Made by a program: the position numbers and the translations under genes. 64,000 bases of DNA from Sphingomonas sp. Root710. Its GTDB lineage: Bacteria > Pseudomonadota > Alphaproteobacteria > Sphingomonadales > Sphingomonadaceae. The notes under the pieces are model-generated. The model was not told the origin of the DNA. It was given only the letters and a program-made list of their open reading frames with translations, and ran no database searches. Where the stretch lies: positions 955,459 to 1,019,458 of the forward strand of contig NZ_LMIB01000012.1 in the NCBI RefSeq assembly GCF_001429065.1. The letters run 5' to 3'. Below are positions 57,083 to 64,000 of this stretch, one piece after another (position 1 is the first letter of the stretch; each line of letters starts with the position of its first letter).

Positions 57083-59155
57083 ATGAATGAGGATGGGTGG
57101 AGGATGACAAGCAGCGGCGAACCGTCGACTAGGACCAACGTGGCAGTCCCGGCGGAGACACTCCTCCAGATCTACACGCAGATCGCCCGGATCCATGAGG
57201 TGGACGAGGCGATCCGTAAGGGTCTTTCCAGCGGCAAATTCCGCTTCACCTATTGGCCGATGACAGGTCAGGAAGCGATTCCGGCGGCCTTGGCGCCGCT
57301 ACTTTCCCATGACGACTATATGGTCACCACCTATCGCGGCATTCACGATCTGGTAGCCAAAGGCGTGCCGCTGCGTGGATTGTTCGCGGAGATGCTGGGC
57401 CGCGCCGATGGCGTCAACAAGGGCAAGGGGGGATCGCCCCACGTCTCGCATCCCGAGGTTGGTGCGATGCTGACGACCGCCATCGTCGGCGGCGGCGCCC
57501 CTATTGCAAACGGCCTGGCCCTTGCTTCCAAAATGCGGGGAGAAGGCCGGGTAACGATCGTCAATTTCGGCGACGGCGCTACCAGTATTGGCTCTGTTCA
57601 TGAGGCGATGAACTTGGCAGGCGCATGGGGGCTGCCGATCATCTTCCTGTGCCAGAATAACCAGATCGGCGAATATACGCTGATTCCTGATTACACGGCG
57701 GGCATGGATTTTGCCTCTCGCGCCGACGCTCTGGGCTTCCGCGGAGCGAAGCTCGACGGCAACGACCCGGAGAGCTTTCATGCGGCGATGGCGGATATCG
57801 TCCGTTCTGTCCGTAACGGCGGAGGACCGGTGTTCGTCGAGGCAGTTACGCTGCGTCTTGGCAGCCATGCGGGTGTTGCGGACAGCACGCACCTGACGCC
57901 CGAGCAGCGCGAGGCGGGAATGCGCGACTGGCCGGTGCGGAAAATGCCGGCACGGCTGCTTGAACTGGGCGTAGCGAGCGCGCAGGATCTGGCGGATATT
58001 GTCGACGCGGCCAAGGAAGAAGTCGCCGACGCCGTCGCCTTCGCTCTGGCAAGCGTGGTCACGCCGGCATCCGATGTTTCCATCGATGTCTTTGCCCAGG
58101 CCGATTTCGTGCCGCACCGGGGACATTATCCTGTCCGCGCCGATACGGCTTCACCCGCCGGGGGCGAAGCAAAGGTGATGAATATGGCGGAAGCCGTGCG
58201 CCATGCGCACGAAATAGCTCTGGAAATGGACCCGACAGTCTTTGCGCTGGGCGAGGACATCGGCGATCCGGTCGGCGGGGTGTTCAAGACTACCCTGGGA
58301 CTGGGCACCCGCTTTGGCAAAGAGCGCATACGGGATACGCCCATCGCCGAGCAGGCCATCATAGGCGCGGGCATGGGAGCGGCGCTGGCGGGCATGCGGC
58401 CCGTTGCGGAAATCATGTTCAACGATTTCGTCGGTGTCTGCCTCGATCAGCTCGCCAATCATGCGGGTAAGCAGCGCTTCATGTCGGGCGGAGCCACGTC
58501 GGTTCCCCTGACTGTGCGCACGATTATGGCGGGCGGGGTCGGCGGCCTGGGCGCCCAGCATTCGCAGTCGCTCGAAGCCTGGCTGCTGCATTCGCCGGGT
58601 CTCAAAGTGGCATATCCTTCCACCCCGAAGGACGCGAAAGGGCTTCTGCTCAGTTGCATCTTTGATGACGATCCGTGCGTTCACATCGAATCGATGGCCG
58701 TGCTGCACGGTATCAAGGAAGAGGTTCCGCTCGGTGATTATCGCATTCCGCTGGGCGTTGCGAAGGTACGGCGCGAAGGGGCCGATATCAGCATCATCAC
58801 CTATGGACTATTCGTCCACCGCTGCGTCGCGCTTGCCGATAAGCTGGCGGAAGAAGGCATCAGCGTCGAGGTGATCGACCTGCGCACTTTGATGCCGATC
58901 GACTATGATCGCATCATCGGTTCCGTGCAGAAAACCGGGCGGGGACTTGTCGTCCATCTCGCCACGGAATTTTGCGGGCTGGGAGCCGAGATTGCCGCGA
59001 CCCTCAACGAAGAGCTTTTCGGCAAACTGAAAGCGCCGGTGTCCCGGTTGGGCGCGGACTACGCCCCCATCGCATATTCCAGCGCGATCGAAAGCGCACA
59101 GATTCCGGGCGAGGCATCGATCACCCAACGCATCAAGCAACTCATGAACTTCTAA
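57083..59155 (+). CDS. Fused E1 alpha/beta 2-oxoacid (or acyloin) dehydrogenase
   Basis: The 690-residue protein joins the two halves of a thiamine-diphosphate E1. The alpha part (about 1-340) has the ThDP motif starting GDG (163-165) and ending NN (192-193). The beta part (about 360-690) has FALGEDIGDPVGGVFKTT, RDTPIAEQAIIGAGMG and EVIDLRTLMPID. Length and layout resemble fused E1 proteins of acetoin or branched-chain type. A second ATG at 57104 with GAGG upstream is an equally good start. A lone lipoyl-domain gene follows after 12 bp. Confidence 0.88.
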   Translation: MNEDGWRMTSSGEPSTRTNVAVPAETLLQIYTQIARIHEVDEAIRKGLSSGKFRFTYWPMTGQEAIPAALAPLLSHDDYMVTTYRGIHDLVAKGVPLRGLFAEMLGRADGVNKGKGGSPHVSHPEVGAMLTTAIVGGGAPIANGLALASKMRGEGRVTIVNFGDGATSIGSVHEAMNLAGAWGLPIIFLCQNNQIGEYTLIPDYTAGMDFASRADALGFRGAKLDGNDPESFHAAMADIVRSVRNGGGPVFVEAVTLRLGSHAGVADSTHLTPEQREAGMRDWPVRKMPARLLELGVASAQDLADIVDAAKEEVADAVAFALASVVTPASDVSIDVFAQADFVPHRGHYPVRADTASPAGGEAKVMNMAEAVRHAHEIALEMDPTVFALGEDIGDPVGGVFKTTLGLGTRFGKERIRDTPIAEQAIIGAGMGAALAGMRPVAEIMFNDFVGVCLDQLANHAGKQRFMSGGATSVPLTVRTIMAGGVGGLGAQHSQSLEAWLLHSPGLKVAYPSTPKDAKGLLLSCIFDDDPCVHIESMAVLHGIKEEVPLGDYRIPLGVAKVRREGADISIITYGLFVHRCVALADKLAEEGISVEVIDLRTLMPIDYDRIIGSVQKTGRGLVVHLATEFCGLGAEIAATLNEELFGKLKAPVSRLGADYAPIAYSSAIESAQIPGEASITQRIKQLMNF

Positions 59156-59167
59156 AGAGGGATTTTT

Positions 59168-59398
59168 ATGGCCACCGAACTCACCATGCCCCAGCTCAGC
59201 ATGTCGATGACCGAAGGCGATCTGGTCGAATGGCTGGTGCCCGACGGATCGACCGTCAACGAAGGCGATCCCGTCTACGCCGTTGAGTCCGAGAAATCGA
59301 CACAGGAAGTAACCGCCCCCGTGACCGGTGTCCTGCGGCAAGCCGCCGCGCCCGGCGAGACCTATGCCGTGGGCACCCTGCTCGGCGAAATCGTCTGA
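59168..59398 (+). CDS. Stand-alone lipoyl-domain carrier protein
   Basis: The 76-residue product is a single lipoyl domain with the modified Lys43 in VESEKSTQEV, opening with LTMPQLSMSMTEGDLVEW as in E2 lipoyl domains. There is no subunit-binding or acyltransferase domain after it, and the frame ends with a TGA. It is 12 bp downstream of the E1 fusion and 6 bp before an NTF2-like gene, so it should be the acyl carrier for that E1. Confidence 0.88.
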   Translation: MATELTMPQLSMSMTEGDLVEWLVPDGSTVNEGDPVYAVESEKSTQEVTAPVTGVLRQAAAPGETYAVGTLLGEIV

Positions 59399-59404
59399 CC
59401 GGCA

Positions 59405-59830
59405 ATGGTCGCCCCCCTGTCGACCGCCGAAGCCAACCGGCAAACCGCGCTCCGTTTCATCGAATCCCTGCGTTTCGGCAAGCTGGCAACGGACCTGCTT
59501 GCCGAGGACTTCAAGGGATGGTCCGGCCTTTCGGGGGAAATTCCGGGAAAGGTGCTGGTCGAACGAGCCTCGATCGTCGGCAGCAAGATGATGCCGGGCG
59601 GTATCAGCTACGTCATCCACGATACCATCGCCGAAGGTGACCGCGTGGCGGTGCGCGCCTCAGCGAGCGCCACCACGTTCGAGGGCGTTCCTTATGCCAA
59701 CGATCTGCATTATTTTTTCCGCTTCTCGCCCGAAGGAAAGCTTCAGTATATGGCGGAATATATGAATACGCAGAAGACGCTGGAGGTGATCCGCCCCGCG
59801 TTCGAGGCGCTGGCGCGCCTCAAGTCATGA
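59405..59830 (+). CDS. NTF2-like (SnoaL-type) protein
   Basis: The 141-residue product has the alpha+beta cone pattern of NTF2-like proteins: an N-terminal helix (ANRQTALRFIESL), a short turn and a curved sheet (DRVAVRASASATTFEGVP, LQYMAEYMN). Members include hydratases, cyclases and delta-5-3-ketosteroid isomerases; the catalytic residue cannot be assigned. It closes the E1-lipoyl operon and is likely to act on its product. Confidence 0.72.
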   Translation: MVAPLSTAEANRQTALRFIESLRFGKLATDLLAEDFKGWSGLSGEIPGKVLVERASIVGSKMMPGGISYVIHDTIAEGDRVAVRASASATTFEGVPYANDLHYFFRFSPEGKLQYMAEYMNTQKTLEVIRPAFEALARLKS

Positions 59831-59846
59831 CATTACCTGACGTCCC

Positions 59847-60260
59847 TCACACGTCGCCGGGGCGTCCCTTGTAGAAGGTAAAGTCGCGCTCCAGAAAATA
59901 CCACTGGCCGCCCACCTTCCGTAGCTTATCCTTATATTCGCCGCAAAAGCCGGGGGTCTCGTCGCGGTACCAAGGCGTATACATGATCGAGAAGCAGGTG
60001 GCATCACACCCGTCGATCTCAATGATGTGTCCTGTTATCAGAGGAATGTTCTTGCCCGGCTTTATAACGCCTTCCAGAAAATCCTGAATATTCGCACGAC
60101 CACTATAGTCGAGCGCACCCGCAGCGAAACGGCCATCCTCGGCATAAAGCGCGCCCACTCCCCGCCCGTTGCCGCGGGCGACCTCCCGCGCATAGCGGGC
60201 GGTGAGTTCCTTGATCGCCTCGCGATCGATCAGGGTTTGGAGGTCCAGATCGGCCTTCAT
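59847..60260 (-). CDS. NTF2-like (SnoaL-type) protein
   Basis: The 137-residue product begins with the SnoaL-4-type helix IDREAIKELTARYAREVARG and continues YAEDGRFA and GHIIEIDG, the pattern of ring-hydroxylating dioxygenase small-subunit-like/SnoaL proteins. It is unrelated in close detail to the neighbouring NTF2 protein on plus. It is the last gene of a minus-strand run, 3 bp after the aldo/keto reductase. Confidence 0.75.
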   Translation of the reverse strand: MKADLDLQTLIDREAIKELTARYAREVARGNGRGVGALYAEDGRFAAGALDYSGRANIQDFLEGVIKPGKNIPLITGHIIEIDGCDATCFSIMYTPWYRDETPGFCGEYKDKLRKVGGQWYFLERDFTFYKGRPGDV

Positions 60261-60263
60261 CGC

Positions 60264-61199
60264 TCACTCCTTCAACAGGGTATCAATGACCGCCAGATCT
60301 TCCTGGCTCAGCTTCCACGACACAGCCGCCGCATTTTGCTCTACCTGCTCGGGCCGCGTCGCCCCGGCGATGATGCTGGGAACCAGTGGGTTGCTTGCGA
60401 GCCAGCTCATCGCCAGCTCCAGGAGGCTGTGCCCGCGCTCCACCGCGAAGGCCTCCAGTTTCTGGACGAGAGAAAGATTTTGCTCGGTCAGGAAACGGTT
60501 GCCCAGATTGAGAAAATTCTCGCTGAGCCTCCCACCCGTTCCGCCTGCACCATATTTGCCGGTGAGCAAGCCCGACGCGAGAGGGTAATAGGGTATGAAG
60601 CCCATCGCGCAGTTCCGGAGCGCGGGGAGCAGGTCTGCCTCAACCGTGCGCGCGAGCAGGCTGTACTCGCTCTGGGCGGCCAGAAAGGAAACGCTGTGGA
60701 TTTCCTTTGCAACCCAGTGCGCCTCGACCATACGCCAGGTCGCCATGTTGGAGCAGGCAATGTACCGGACTTTACCAGATGTCACGAGGTCATCGAGCGT
60801 GCGCAGCGTCTCTTCCAGCGGTGTCACCGGATCGGGCCAATGCACGTAATAAAGGTCTATCCAATCCGTCTGAAGTCTTCTGAGACTTGCCTCTACCGCA
60901 CGTAGGATGAAACTGCGCGAGTTGTCGGGCCGCGGCGCGCCGTGCGCCGGGATGCCAAATTTCGTTGCTAGAATGACATCCTGCCGCCGGTCCCTCAGAA
61001 ACTCCCCCAGCAGTTCTTCCGACGCACCGAAGGGATCGCCATAACGGTCGGCGGTGTCAAAGAAAGTGATGCCCTGATCGAGCGCGCACTGCACGACTGC
61101 GCGTGACGCTTCTTTGTCGATCTTCCAGCCAAAATTGTTGCAGCCCAGGCCGACAAGCGAAACCCGCAAACCTGACTGTCCTACGTAACGAGATTCCAT
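60264..61199 (-). CDS. Aldo/keto reductase
   Basis: The 311-residue TIM-barrel oxidoreductase has TFFDTADRYG with the catalytic Asp and Tyr, ATKFGIP with the Lys and YYVHWPDP with the His, completing the D-Y-K-H tetrad. SVIAGATRPEQVEQNA near the C-terminus fits NADPH binding. It probably reduces or oxidises a keto/hydroxy intermediate. It lies between the NTF2 gene (3 bp) and the acyl-CoA synthetase gene (53 bp) on the same strand. Confidence 0.92.
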   Translation of the reverse strand: MESRYVGQSGLRVSLVGLGCNNFGWKIDKEASRAVVQCALDQGITFFDTADRYGDPFGASEELLGEFLRDRRQDVILATKFGIPAHGAPRPDNSRSFILRAVEASLRRLQTDWIDLYYVHWPDPVTPLEETLRTLDDLVTSGKVRYIACSNMATWRMVEAHWVAKEIHSVSFLAAQSEYSLLARTVEADLLPALRNCAMGFIPYYPLASGLLTGKYGAGGTGGRLSENFLNLGNRFLTEQNLSLVQKLEAFAVERGHSLLELAMSWLASNPLVPSIIAGATRPEQVEQNAAAVSWKLSQEDLAVIDTLLKE

Positions 61200-61252
61200 C
61201 GGCCCTCTTTCCGGTTCGTCGGATGGCCCATCCGAAGCCCATCCAAAGCATT

Positions 61253-62755
61253 TCAGGCAGGTGTTTTCGTGAACATCGTCCGCACACCCTGTTGGCTCAC
61301 TTTGAGCGACGGCGTGCGCGGAAGAGCATCGACCAATCGTATATCGACAGGAATCTCGTAGGGTTTGAGTCGAACGCGCAGCTGATCCTTCAACGCGTCC
61401 AGATCGACCCCCTGCCCCGGACGAGCGGTGATCGCAGCTACGGGAACCTGTCCCAGCCTCTCGTCAGGGATGCCGACCACGCAGGCCTCGTTGACATCGT
61501 CCGACTGCAATATGGCCTTTTCGACACCGTCCGGCATGATTTTGAAACCACCCCGGATGATGACATTGTCGGCCCGTCCCTTGATATACAGGAAGCCATC
61601 CTCGTCGATCCACGCGAGATCGGACGTACGGACCCAATCCGGATTGTCCTGAATCTGCTGGGAGCGGACCTCCAGCAGCCCGGTCTCGCCGCTGGGAAGC
61701 GGTTCAAAACTCTCGCGGTCCACGACGCGCAGCTCCACGCCGGCATTGGCGCGCCCGACGCTGGCCCGCTTGGTTGCAGCATAGCGGCGATGATCGCGAA
61801 TGGTCCAGCCGGCCACACCACCGACAAACTCTGTGGCGCCATAGCCCTCGAGCACCGGCACGTCATAACGCCGCTCGAATTCGAGCGCGAGGGCGTGGTC
61901 GAGCGGCGCGGCACCGGAGCGCAACGCCAGCAGGCTGGAAAAATCTTCCTTGGGATAATTCCGGCTGAGCACCATGTGCAGAGCGCTGGGCGGCAGGTTG
62001 GCGAATTTGGGACGATGCTTCAGAATGAGTTCGTGCCAGCGGTCCACTTGAAACCGGTCCATCAATACGAACGCCCGCGCGTTATAGAGCGAATAGAGCG
62101 CGCCAAAAAGACCACCAATGTGCACGAGCGGCATCCACTGAATGCCGACGCTCCGCTTGAGCGCCAGTTCATCAGACGCGCCCGCCTCATATTTGGAGCC
62201 GGTCTCTAGCGAGCGCGAAAGAGAACTATACAGAAGCTGCACGCGCTTGGGCGTTCCCGTGGTGCCGCTGGTCAACATCTCGATCGCTACGCCGGGCCGC
62301 GTCGATGCACGGGCACCTTCCGTAGCGGTCAGGCCCGGCATTGCTTCGATATCCAGTCCCTCCCTTTCCGCTATCGTTATCCCCATGGCACCCAGCGAAC
62401 GCACGCTGTCCACGATGCCGGGCCGCTCCCAATCTTCCGGATCGGCGATGCAGCCCGCGACCGCCAACCCTCGAATATCGTCAGCCAAAGGACCATCTGG
62501 CAGCAGTGGGTTCACTGTCACGAGACAGCGTTTCGACATCAATAGAGAGACGACCGCCGCCAGATGCGCGGGCCGATTGCGCAGCAGCACGGCGACCTTG
62601 GCGCCCTCCCCAATACCGGCGTCCGCCAGCAGTCGATCGAGCTTGCCCGCCGCAACGGCAAGCTCGCCCCAACTGTACCAGCGATTATCGCGCGCTACCG
62701 CCCGGGCTGCCGGATCGAGCGCGAAGACCTGCTGCAATCTCTTGGTAACGTCCAT
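61253..62755 (-). CDS. AMP-dependent acyl-CoA synthetase
   Basis: The 500-residue ligase has the A3 loop LTSGTTGTPKRVQL (where the usual Gly after Pro-Lys is Arg), A5 YGATEFVGG, A8 IKGRADNVIIRGGFKI and the C-terminal catalytic Lys in PRTPSLKVS. It should form a CoA thioester of an acid from the pathway. It is 12 bp downstream of the acyl-CoA dehydrogenase gene, so the two are likely to be co-transcribed and to act in sequence. Confidence 0.9.
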   Translation of the reverse strand: MDVTKRLQQVFALDPAARAVARDNRWYSWGELAVAAGKLDRLLADAGIGEGAKVAVLLRNRPAHLAAVVSLLMSKRCLVTVNPLLPDGPLADDIRGLAVAGCIADPEDWERPGIVDSVRSLGAMGITIAEREGLDIEAMPGLTATEGARASTRPGVAIEMLTSGTTGTPKRVQLLYSSLSRSLETGSKYEAGASDELALKRSVGIQWMPLVHIGGLFGALYSLYNARAFVLMDRFQVDRWHELILKHRPKFANLPPSALHMVLSRNYPKEDFSSLLALRSGAAPLDHALALEFERRYDVPVLEGYGATEFVGGVAGWTIRDHRRYAATKRASVGRANAGVELRVVDRESFEPLPSGETGLLEVRSQQIQDNPDWVRTSDLAWIDEDGFLYIKGRADNVIIRGGFKIMPDGVEKAILQSDDVNEACVVGIPDERLGQVPVAAITARPGQGVDLDALKDQLRVRLKPYEIPVDIRLVDALPRTPSLKVSQQGVRTMFTKTPA

Positions 62756-62767
62756 CTCTAATTCCCG

Positions 62768-63943
62768 CTAGCGTGACCGTGGCAGCCCCAGCAGACGATC
62801 GGCAATGATCTCCCGCTGAATTTCGGAGCTGCCGCCCGATATCGTCAGGACCCACGCCCACATGAACTCGTAGGTCCAGTGGTTGGAATGACGATCTGAA
62901 CCGTAACGAAGGAATTCATGCCCCAGCATATCGCGCACAATCTCGGCAAGACGCTGGCAGGTCTCCGTTGCGTAAAGCTTCAGCAGCGAGCCCTCGGCAC
63001 CTGGCGATCCTCCCTCCGCGATGCGCGAGATGTTGGCGATGGTCATCGCGCGCACCGCAAATGCATCGGCCTTTACCGCGGCCAGTCGGCGCATCAGCCC
63101 GGCATCGTCGCGTGCGGCGCTCCCGTCTTCGAGTTTGACGCGGTCCGCCAGCCTGAAAGCGTCGTCAACGCGTTGAAGAAGCTCGACCTGATCGGTCAGA
63201 AAGGACAGGGAACGCTCGATCGATAGTGTGGACATCGCCACCGACCAGCCCTCCCCGACACCGCCCACCACATTGGCCAACGGTATGCGCACATTGTCGT
63301 AGAACACCATGTTGACGTGCAATTCGCCCATCATGTTGGTCACGGGCACAACCTCGATACCGGGCGCCTTCATGTCGCAAATGACCCAGCTCAGCCCATG
63401 ATGGCGTTTCGAGCCCGGCTCGGTGCGGATCAATAGTTCCTGATAGTCGGCAAGATGCCCATAGGATGTCCACATCTTCTGGCCGTTGACGATAATCTCA
63501 TCGCCCGAGATCTCGCCGCTGGTCTTGAGCGCCGCCAGATCCGAGCCGGCTCCGGGTTCCGAGAAGCCCTGACACCAGATCGACTCTCCGCACAGCATAC
63601 GGGGCAAGTGGAATGCCTTTTGCGCCTCCGTTCCCCGCGCGATCAGCGTAGGACCCGCATGGTTGATGGTGATGGCAAGCGCATTTAGGCTAGGAGCGTG
63701 TACGCGCGCGACTTCCTCGAACCAGATCAGCTGTTCGATCAGCGAATATCCGGCCCCGCCATATTCCTTCGGCCAGTTGAGTCCGGCATAGCCGCCTTCA
63801 AACAATTTACGCTGCCAGGCGCGATCGAACGCACCCGCGCGTTGCGGCTCGGTCGGGCGAGGCTCGCGCGGGCGGTTTTCCGCGAGCCAGGCGCGGGCGC
63901 GCTCGCGAAAGGCTTTTTCGTCGTCGGTGTAGTTTAAATCCAT
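62768..63943 (-). CDS. Acyl-CoA dehydrogenase
   Basis: The 391-residue flavoprotein has GFSEPGAGSDLAALKT and GQKMWTSYGHLADY of the acyl-CoA/FAD site and ISGGSSEIQREIIADRLLGLP at the C-terminus, typical of FadE-like enzymes for steroid, terpenoid or other cyclic acyl-CoAs. A partial gene ending just upstream (63946) may encode a partner subunit, as many such enzymes are heteromeric. Confidence 0.93.
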   Translation of the reverse strand: MDLNYTDDEKAFRERARAWLAENRPREPRPTEPQRAGAFDRAWQRKLFEGGYAGLNWPKEYGGAGYSLIEQLIWFEEVARVHAPSLNALAITINHAGPTLIARGTEAQKAFHLPRMLCGESIWCQGFSEPGAGSDLAALKTSGEISGDEIIVNGQKMWTSYGHLADYQELLIRTEPGSKRHHGLSWVICDMKAPGIEVVPVTNMMGELHVNMVFYDNVRIPLANVVGGVGEGWSVAMSTLSIERSLSFLTDQVELLQRVDDAFRLADRVKLEDGSAARDDAGLMRRLAAVKADAFAVRAMTIANISRIAEGGSPGAEGSLLKLYATETCQRLAEIVRDMLGHEFLRYGSDRHSNHWTYEFMWAWVLTISGGSSEIQREIIADRLLGLPRSR

Positions 63944-63945
63944 GG

Positions 63946-64000
63946 TCAGAGCGCGCCCGCAAGGGTCGGCAGCGACGCGGCCGAAGTGGGGGAGGCGGCC
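63946..64000 (-). CDS. C-terminal fragment of an upstream gene
   Basis: A minus-strand frame entering from the right edge ends at TGA (63948-63946) after ...SAASLPTLAGAL, 2 bp before the acyl-CoA dehydrogenase start. The tight spacing suggests an operon gene, possibly a second acyl-CoA dehydrogenase subunit, but the 17 residues visible cannot show it. Confidence 0.45.
   Translation of the reverse strand, partial: AASPTSAASLPTLAGAL

Overview
The window looks like a chromosomal segment of a GC-rich alphaproteobacterium, most likely a sphingomonad (Sphingomonas/Sphingobium/Rhizorhabdus-like). This rests on the yebC-ruvCAB-ybgC-tolQRAB-pal order, an UrcA-family protein, a NodT-type efflux lipoprotein, a branched-chain 2-oxoacid dehydrogenase set and short palindromic intergenic repeats of a kind common in that group. 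No rRNA, tRNA or CRISPR array was seen. All assignments come from reading motifs; no search was run.

The left part (1 to about 35.8 kb) is core-like. From about 10.8 kb down to 0.26 kb, on the minus strand, it carries yebC, a two-domain enzyme (ATP-grasp plus a tryptophan 2,3-dioxygenase-like domain), ruvC, ruvA, a GFA-family gene, ruvB, ybgC and the whole Tol-Pal envelope system. Next come the bkd operon (E1 alpha, E1 beta, E2) and a seven-gene minus-strand operon, 22.3 to 14.65 kb. That operon encodes an outer-membrane channel, a MacA-like adaptor, a MacB-like ATPase and permease, a three-EF-hand exported protein and a two-component system. It is followed by OmpA/DUF4398 envelope genes, a tandem-retropepsin/peroxiredoxin/UbiC-like trio, UrcA, DUF72 and GFA genes. 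A LysR regulator then diverges from a leucine-degradation operon (isovaleryl-CoA dehydrogenase and both methylcrotonyl-CoA carboxylase subunits). A methyltransferase, a PPIase-like lipoprotein and a DUF1801 gene end this part.

At about 35.82 kb, directly after the DUF1801 stop codon, lies an eroded N-terminal piece of an IS481-type transposase gene. Beyond it, to the end of the window, is an accessory catabolic region of about 28 kb. It holds a GntR regulator, three SDR/AKR reductases, two acyl-CoA synthetases, a cytochrome P450 paired with a leaderless periplasmic-binding-protein homologue, a fumarylacetoacetase/hydratase-family enzyme, an alpha/beta hydrolase and an MFS transporter. It also has a C4 sugar-acid module (OtnC-OtnK-OtnI plus SDR), two aldehyde dehydrogenases, two crotonases, a lone Rieske oxygenase alpha subunit, a double-hotdog MaoC protein, a fused E1 alpha/beta with a stand-alone lipoyl protein, two NTF2-like proteins and an acyl-CoA dehydrogenase. 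A shared AT-rich motif (ACTCTAT and close variants) recurs upstream of several of these genes, which suggests common control.

The accessory region is best read as an uncharacterised pathway in which oxygenases open or hydroxylate a substrate, CoA ligases activate the acids, a beta-oxidation-like set shortens them, a 2-oxoacid or acyloin is cleaved by the E1/lipoyl pair, and a C4 polyol-acid fragment is handled by the Otn enzymes. The substrate cannot be named from sequence. The two most unusual single items are the ATP-grasp/TDO fusion (7587-9989) and the E1-fusion plus solitary lipoyl carrier (57083-59398).
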